Assembly (NCBI GenBank): GCA_011049745.1
Contig: DRHE01000177.1
Span: forward strand, 1-9,517
Direction of reading: 5' to 3'
DNA: 9,517 nucleotides
From: Spirochaetales bacterium
GTDB taxonomy: Bacteria > Spirochaetota > Spirochaetia > SZUA-6 > DRHE01
A program made the position numbers and the translations under genes. Shown piece after piece: positions 5,131 through 9,517 of the stretch. Each line of letters opens with the position of its first letter. Positions within the stretch are counted from its first letter, which is position 1. The notes beneath the pieces are model-generated. The model searched no databases and had not been told where the DNA came from. It saw only the letters and a list, made by a program, of their open reading frames with translations.

Positions 5131-6447
5131 ATGGAAAAACAAATTGAACCGCGCCTCTTAAAAGGTTTTCGTGATTTTTTACCGCAAATGGAACTTTTTC
5201 GCCGGCAAATTATGAGAAAACTGGAAAAAATATTCCGCCTCTTCGGTTTTCTGCCAATAGACACTCCGGTTTTGGAATATGCTGAAATACTGCTCGGCAA
5301 GGGGGGCGGGGAGACTGATAAACAGGTTTACCGCTTCCATGATCATGGACAGAGAGATATTGCTCTGAGGTATGACCTTACAGTACCCTTTGCCCGCTTT
5401 ATGGCTCAACATTTGAATGAACTTGCCCTTCCCTTTAAACGTTACCATATAGGCAAGGTGTGGCGGGGAGAGAACACGCAGCGGGGCCGCTACCGTGAAT
5501 TTACCCAGATCGATTTTGATATTGTCGGAGTAGATTCCGCTTCCGCCGATTTTGAAATACTACTTTTAATGTTTCGCTCCATGGCTGCTCTGGGCATAGA
5601 AAAATTTAAAATCCATTTTTTCCACCGTGGGCTCTATAACAATCTGCTCAAACATATTGGTTTGGAAAAGAAATCTATTGATATTCTGCGGGCAATAGAC
5701 AAGTCAAAAAAAATCGGAAAAGAAAATGTTGCCGGGCTTTTAAAGGAATGCGGCTGCGGAGATCATATTGAAAGGATTCTCTCATTTATCCAGCCGGGAG
5801 TAAATTTTAATGAGACCCTGGAAAATATCACAGCCCAGATTGGCAGCGATAGCCAGGAAATTACCCGATTACATGATATTCAGCAATGTATCGCTGATAT
5901 GGGTTTAGACAACTTTTTTTTACTCGATCCTGCCATTACCAGGGGACTGGACTATTATACAGGAATAGTGTATGAAACCTTTCTTACCGATATACCACAG
6001 ATAGGCTCCGTATGTTCAGGAGGGCGATATAATAACCTGGCTTCGCTCTACACCAGAGCAAAACTTCCCGGTGTAGGTTCCTCTATCGGCCTGGACCGCC
6101 TGATCGCTGCTCTAGAAGAACTTAAGCTCTTGAAAGAAATAACTGAAACAATTTCCACACCGCTGCTGATTCTCTTTCTTGATCAGAACCTTCTAAGCTA
6201 TTACCACCAGTTAGCCGCTGCTTTCCACGAACGGGGAATCGCTGCCGAGGTTTTTCCGGTTAAAAAGAAACTGTCAGCTCAATTTAATTACGCCCAGAAA
6301 AAATCAATTCCCCTGGCCCTTATCTGCGGCGAATTGGAGATGGAAAAGGGTTCCGTTACTATTAAGGATCTAAGAAGCAGGCAGAGCTATGAGAACTTAA
6401 TACTGGAGCAAGCAATAGCCAAAGTGACCGAGCTTTCACCCGGCTGA
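5131..6447 (+). CDS. hisS: Histidine--tRNA ligase (HisRS, class II)
   Basis: This 438-residue protein charges tRNA-His with histidine using ATP. Class II core: RYDLTVPFAR at 80-89, the motif 2 stretch with RYHIGKVWRGE at 104-114 and RGRYREFTQIDFDIVG at 118-133, the histidine-specific RGLDYYTGIVYE at 271-282, and motif 3 GVGSSIGLDRL at 314-324. The C-terminal anticodon-binding domain runs from about 344 to 430 and contains ICGELEMEKGSVTIKDL. Length is normal for bacterial HisRS (about 420-440). The frame is open upstream to 5005, but the ATG at 5131 is right: it puts KGFRDFLP at 11-18, as the family expects, and the extra upstream residues would come from the control region. There is almost no leader between the predicted promoter and the ATG. 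The helicase gene follows 8 nt after the stop, probably in one transcript. Confidence 0.96.
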   Translation: MEKQIEPRLLKGFRDFLPQMELFRRQIMRKLEKIFRLFGFLPIDTPVLEYAEILLGKGGGETDKQVYRFHDHGQRDIALRYDLTVPFARFMAQHLNELALPFKRYHIGKVWRGENTQRGRYREFTQIDFDIVGVDSASADFEILLLMFRSMAALGIEKFKIHFFHRGLYNNLLKHIGLEKKSIDILRAIDKSKKIGKENVAGLLKECGCGDHIERILSFIQPGVNFNETLENITAQIGSDSQEITRLHDIQQCIADMGLDNFFLLDPAITRGLDYYTGIVYETFLTDIPQIGSVCSGGRYNNLASLYTRAKLPGVGSSIGLDRLIAALEELKLLKEITETISTPLLILFLDQNLLSYYHQLAAAFHERGIAAEVFPVKKKLSAQFNYAQKKSIPLALICGELEMEKGSVTIKDLRSRQSYENLILEQAIAKVTELSPG

Positions 6448-6455
6448 TCATCCAG

Positions 6456-8924
6456 ATGCACCCCTTTAAACTGCCAATATACGAACATAAACAACTGATT
6501 ATCAATGCCCTGGCAGAAAACCAGGTCATAGTCGTAGAGAGCCCCACCGGTTCCGGCAAGACAACTCAAATTCCCCAGATCCTCTATGAAGCAGGTTATG
6601 CTGAAAAAGGAATTATCGGCGTTACCCAACCCCGTCGCATAGCCACCCTGTCGGTTACTGAATTTATAGCCCGGCAGATGGATAAAACAATTCCGGATAC
6701 TGTGGGTTATTCCATGCGCTTTGAAGATCAAACAGATAACAGCACACGTATCAAGATCATGACCGACGGCATCCTGCTTCAGGAAATTAAAGGGGATTAT
6801 GACCTTTCCAAATATAGCCTGATTATGGTGGATGAGGCACATGAACGCAGCCTGAATATCGACTTCATTCTGGGACTGCTCAAACGGGCATTGCGCTCCC
6901 GCCCTGATTTTAAGGTAATCATTTCATCAGCTACAATTAATGCTGAGATATTCTCGGAATATTTCGATCAATGCCCAATAGTTAAAATTGAAGCGCCGGC
7001 TTATCCGGTAGAAATAATCTATGATCCTCCGCAGCCGGAAAACAACCTGGATGCCATACTGCAGAAAATCTCAAGAATTGTTTCCCGCACCGGGCTCGAA
7101 GAAAAACCGGGCGATATTCTTATTTTTCTGCCGGGTGAAGGAATGATTAAAAGCTGCGTCACAAATCTGGGGAATCTGCCCTCAAGAAAAAAAATGGAAA
7201 TTATTCCTCTCTATTCACGTCTTGCCAGGGAAGAGCAGGAAAAAGTCTTTCACACTTTTCCCGGTAAACAGAAGGTAATTATCGCCACCAATATCGCTGA
7301 AACCAGTATTACTATAGATGGGGTTACTTCGGTTATCGATCCCGGCCTGGCCAAGATCAATTTCTACAACCCCCAAAGTTACACCTCTTCCTTAGTCGAG
7401 GTTCCCATATCCAAAGCCTCTGCTAACCAACGCAAAGGCAGGGCCGGCCGTACTCAACCGGGAAAATGTTACCGGCTATACCAGGAAAAGGACTATGAAC
7501 GGCGGCCCCTCTATACCCTGGAAGAGATATATCGAACCGACCTTTCCGAGGTAATTCTGCGTATGGCAGAGATCGGGATCAGTGATTTTGAGAATTTCGA
7601 CTTTATTGCTCCCCCTTCCCGCGCGGGTATAATCAGCGCCGTGGAGACCCTGCGCTTACTGGACGCTATCGATGAAAATCGGGAGCTCACTGCAATCGGC
7701 AAACTCATGGTGCCCTTTCCCATTCTGCCCCGGTTATCCAGGATGGTGGTTGAATCCATCTTGAAGTATCCCAGGGTTTTGGACGAGGTGTTGATCGCCG
7801 CTTCTTTTCTTTCTACCAGGTCACCCTTTCTGCTCCCTCACGGAGAAGAAATTGAAGCGCGGAAAGCCCATCACACCTTCCGTGATCCCCTTGGCGACTT
7901 CGTTTCCTACCTGAAACTCTTCCGTAAATTCACGGCAAGCAGGAACAAGGAGGAGTTCTGCACCACATATTATTTAGATCATAAAACCTTGAGCGAGATC
8001 TGTAGCATTAAATTGCAGCTGCAGGATATTGCCGGCGATCAGGGCATGGTAATAGCTTCCGGAGGCGGTTTTACTGATTACCTCTGCTCAGTATCGAGGG
8101 GACTGATCCAGTTTGTATGCGCGCGCTCAGGAAGAGGGGTCTATAAAACCCTGACAGCCGGAAAAATCCAGATCCATCCCGGTTCAGTAATGTTTAAAGA
8201 AAACCCCGATTATATTGTGGCCGGAGAAATAGTAAAAACGTCCCGCACCTACGCCCGCTCGGTTTCTCCCCTTAGATTCGAATGGCTGCGCAGGATATCA
8301 CCACTGCTCCACCGCAATTTGTCAGTGGGAGGCTATTCACCGGGGGGAGCTCGGAAAAAACGTGATTTCACCAACCACATAAAGATCGGCAGCGGTATTT
8401 TTAAGATAATTCTGGAAAATGGGAAGCGTAAAACCGTTCTTCTTCCCTGGCAGGAAATTAAACCCCTGATCCCTGATCTTGATCCCACTCTACTCACGGA
8501 TTACAGAAATCTGCGTGGAAAAATACTCTACCATGGATTGGAAATCCTCTCCGGCGTGCGATTGAAGAGTATTATCCAGGTTCTTCCTTATCTGCATCCT
8601 GAAATGAGCATATTAAACTCCTTTCCACGAAACTCTTTTTCACCTCCCGATCTGGAATTTAAGGCAAAGAGAGAGTTAGGCAGGCTGCTCGAGCTGTGCC
8701 GCGGCCGAAAAAAACAAAAGCAGCTCGGCTTTCTCGCCCTCTATACTGATGGAAAAGGGAATTATTGGTTTAAATGTGTAAAGGGCTTCCATCTGGCGCT
8801 CAATGAGAGTCTGGCCAGTTTAGAAGCTTTAGCAGATGAGCCGCAGGGGTTGCTGAAAGGCGAAGCGCGTAAAATAGTAAATTCACAATACCGCAACCTT
8901 GCCCTGCTGCTGGAAAAATTGTAA
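6456..8924 (+). CDS. DEAH-box ATP-dependent RNA helicase, HrpA/HrpB-like
   Basis: This 822-residue SF2 helicase shows all the core motifs: I GSGKTT 32-37, Ia TQPRRIA 57-63, Ic TDGILLQE 103-110, II DEAH 126-129, III SAT 158-160, IV-like ILIFLPGEGMI 221-231, V ATNIAETSITIDG 277-289, VI QRKGRAGR 325-332. An HA2/ratchet region follows (about 390-480). An OB-fold-like part comes next (about 563-611, with IHPGSVMF and TSRTYARSVSPLRFEWL). The C-terminal extension from about 630 is one I do not recognise. Length equals HrpB (about 820), but motif VI differs from HrpB (QRAGRAGR as I recall it), and the OB region is closer to HrpA/DHX proteins, so I give no symbol. Such helicases unwind RNA or remodel RNPs with NTP hydrolysis; the substrate is unknown here. 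The ATG at 6456 lies 8 nt after hisS with no clear Shine-Dalgarno, so coupling to hisS is likely. Confidence 0.92.
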   Translation: MHPFKLPIYEHKQLIINALAENQVIVVESPTGSGKTTQIPQILYEAGYAEKGIIGVTQPRRIATLSVTEFIARQMDKTIPDTVGYSMRFEDQTDNSTRIKIMTDGILLQEIKGDYDLSKYSLIMVDEAHERSLNIDFILGLLKRALRSRPDFKVIISSATINAEIFSEYFDQCPIVKIEAPAYPVEIIYDPPQPENNLDAILQKISRIVSRTGLEEKPGDILIFLPGEGMIKSCVTNLGNLPSRKKMEIIPLYSRLAREEQEKVFHTFPGKQKVIIATNIAETSITIDGVTSVIDPGLAKINFYNPQSYTSSLVEVPISKASANQRKGRAGRTQPGKCYRLYQEKDYERRPLYTLEEIYRTDLSEVILRMAEIGISDFENFDFIAPPSRAGIISAVETLRLLDAIDENRELTAIGKLMVPFPILPRLSRMVVESILKYPRVLDEVLIAASFLSTRSPFLLPHGEEIEARKAHHTFRDPLGDFVSYLKLFRKFTASRNKEEFCTTYYLDHKTLSEICSIKLQLQDIAGDQGMVIASGGGFTDYLCSVSRGLIQFVCARSGRGVYKTLTAGKIQIHPGSVMFKENPDYIVAGEIVKTSRTYARSVSPLRFEWLRRISPLLHRNLSVGGYSPGGARKKRDFTNHIKIGSGIFKIILENGKRKTVLLPWQEIKPLIPDLDPTLLTDYRNLRGKILYHGLEILSGVRLKSIIQVLPYLHPEMSILNSFPRNSFSPPDLEFKAKRELGRLLELCRGRKKQKQLGFLALYTDGKGNYWFKCVKGFHLALNESLASLEALADEPQGLLKGEARKIVNSQYRNLALLLEKL

Positions 8925-8943
8925 CCGGAGCTGCTTTTCTACG

Positions 8944-8964
8944 CCGGGGATTATCTTTTCCCGG
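8944..8964. terminator. Weak hairpin between the convergent helicase and cNMP-protein genes
   Basis: CCGGGGA (8944-8950) can pair with TTCCCGG (8958-8964) with one G-T pair and a 7-nt loop. It lies at the meeting point of two convergent genes (26 bp apart) and overlaps the last codons and stop of the minus-strand gene. There is no poly-T on the plus strand after it, so it is at best a weak terminator. Confidence 0.22.
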
Positions 8965-9517
8965 GCTCTGCCGGGATCAATATTTCTTCATTACCCTTTG
9001 CCGAATATTTTATCGTCCCGTTTTTAAGGAAAACCTGTATATTGGACTTCACCTCTTTTTCTGCAATTCCCAGGTGATCCCGGGCCCACTCCAGAAAAGA
9101 TGCGATATTTACCCTTAATCCCTTGAAGGTGGAAGTGCCGTACTCCCGGGCATATGATTTCAAGCCGCTTAAAACCTGGCTCTGCTGGTTAGTACACATT
9201 ATGGATTGAATCAGGGAGTTTGCTTTACGCAGACGTTCAGATAGTATTCTGATCATCTTCATGGCAAAGTCAGGATTTTTTTTAATCATAGATTCCAAGA
9301 GGGCTTCATTCATTACTAAAAGCCTGCTCGGCTTTATAGTAACAGCCGACGCCGAACGCGGTTTTTTTTCCACTAAAGCCATCTCGCCGAAGATATCACC
9401 CGTGTGAAAAACAATTAATGTTTTAGTTGAAGCTGAGGAAGTGCGTTTTCGAATTTCCACCTCGCCCTCAATGATAACATACATCTCCTCACCGTGATCA
9501 CCCTCTTTAAAGATCAC
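8951..9517 (-). CDS. Cyclic-nucleotide-binding (CAP_ED) regulator-like protein, 5' end outside the window
   Basis: The frame is open to the right edge; the GTG there is an internal Val, because the cNMP fold has already begun. I see 188 residues, with probably 20-35 missing at the N-terminus. Residues 1-75 are the C-terminal part of a cNMP-binding barrel. The phosphate-binding cassette FGEMALVEKKPRSASA (43-58) keeps the Gly-Glu and Arg-Ser/Ala of PKA-type cassettes, so ligand binding is plausible. A long helix (ILSERLRKANSLIQ, 91-104) resembles the dimerisation helix of CRP proteins. The C-terminus (about 120-183) is not a standard HTH_Crp. FLEWARDHLGIAEKEVKSNIQ with FLKNGTIKYS has the spacing of a divergent winged helix, so DNA binding is possible but unproven. 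It is either a transcription factor or a non-DNA-binding sensor. It converges on the helicase gene. Its promoter is not in the window. Confidence 0.85.
   Translation of the reverse strand: MIFKEGDHGEEMYVIIEGEVEIRKRTSSASTKTLIVFHTGDIFGEMALVEKKPRSASAVTIKPSRLLVMNEALLESMIKKNPDFAMKMIRILSERLRKANSLIQSIMCTNQQSQVLSGLKSYAREYGTSTFKGLRVNIASFLEWARDHLGIAEKEVKSNIQVFLKNGTIKYSAKGNEEILIPAEPGKR

Noticed and set aside
8965..8980. Second GC-rich hairpin (CCCGG/CCGGG, arms 8960-8964 and 8971-8975) as a terminator of the helicase gene
   Set aside because: Only 5 bp, competes with the neighbouring hairpin, no T-run, and lies in the coding part of the opposing gene.

Overview
The window looks like ordinary chromosome from a moderate-GC bacterium, most likely a spirochaete (Spirochaetales-like). 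The evidence is the make-up of the proteins: a P-loop/Asp23 fusion, a secreted TPR protein with a decayed peptidase-like domain, a short PcnB-type poly(A) polymerase, a HisRS with the N-terminal motif KGFRDFLP, a compact DEAH-box helicase and a PKA-like cyclic-nucleotide-binding protein. No rRNA or marker gene is present, so this is inference from family resemblance. I see no phage, transposon, CRISPR or tRNA, and no gene looks broken.

Layout. Bases 1-2608 (+) hold the 3' part of an RluA-family pseudouridine synthase, a possible 23-codon ORF in an ATGA overlap with it, a P-loop NTPase/Asp23 fusion of unknown function, and an AI-2E-family membrane protein whose start overlaps the fusion gene by 14 bp. 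A strong sigma70-like promoter (2605-2633) sits on the AI-2E stop codon and drives a secreted TPR protein (2649-3941). That gene ends at a clear intrinsic terminator. The next gene, a poly(A) polymerase (minus strand, 3957-5000), converges on the terminator, and its stop codon lies in the terminator hairpin. A short divergent control region (about 5001-5130) separates it from hisS. Both predicted -35 boxes there lie in the arms of one perfect 9-bp inverted repeat. hisS (5131-6447) and a DEAH-box RNA helicase (6456-8924) form a tight two-gene unit. The helicase converges on a cyclic-nucleotide-binding protein that enters from the right edge (8951-9517, minus, 5' end missing).

How the genes fit together. 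Four of the eight full or partial main genes act on RNA: pseudouridine synthase, poly(A) polymerase, histidyl-tRNA synthetase and DEAH helicase. The others are linked to the envelope (AI-2E permease, secreted TPR protein) or to signalling (cNMP-binding protein), plus the P-loop/Asp23 protein of unknown role. No novel multi-gene system is evident. The points that most deserve a second look are the P-loop/Asp23 fusion, the decayed HExxH-type domain in the TPR protein, the nested repeats between pcnB and hisS, and predicted transcription starts that fall very near the hisS and TPR start codons.
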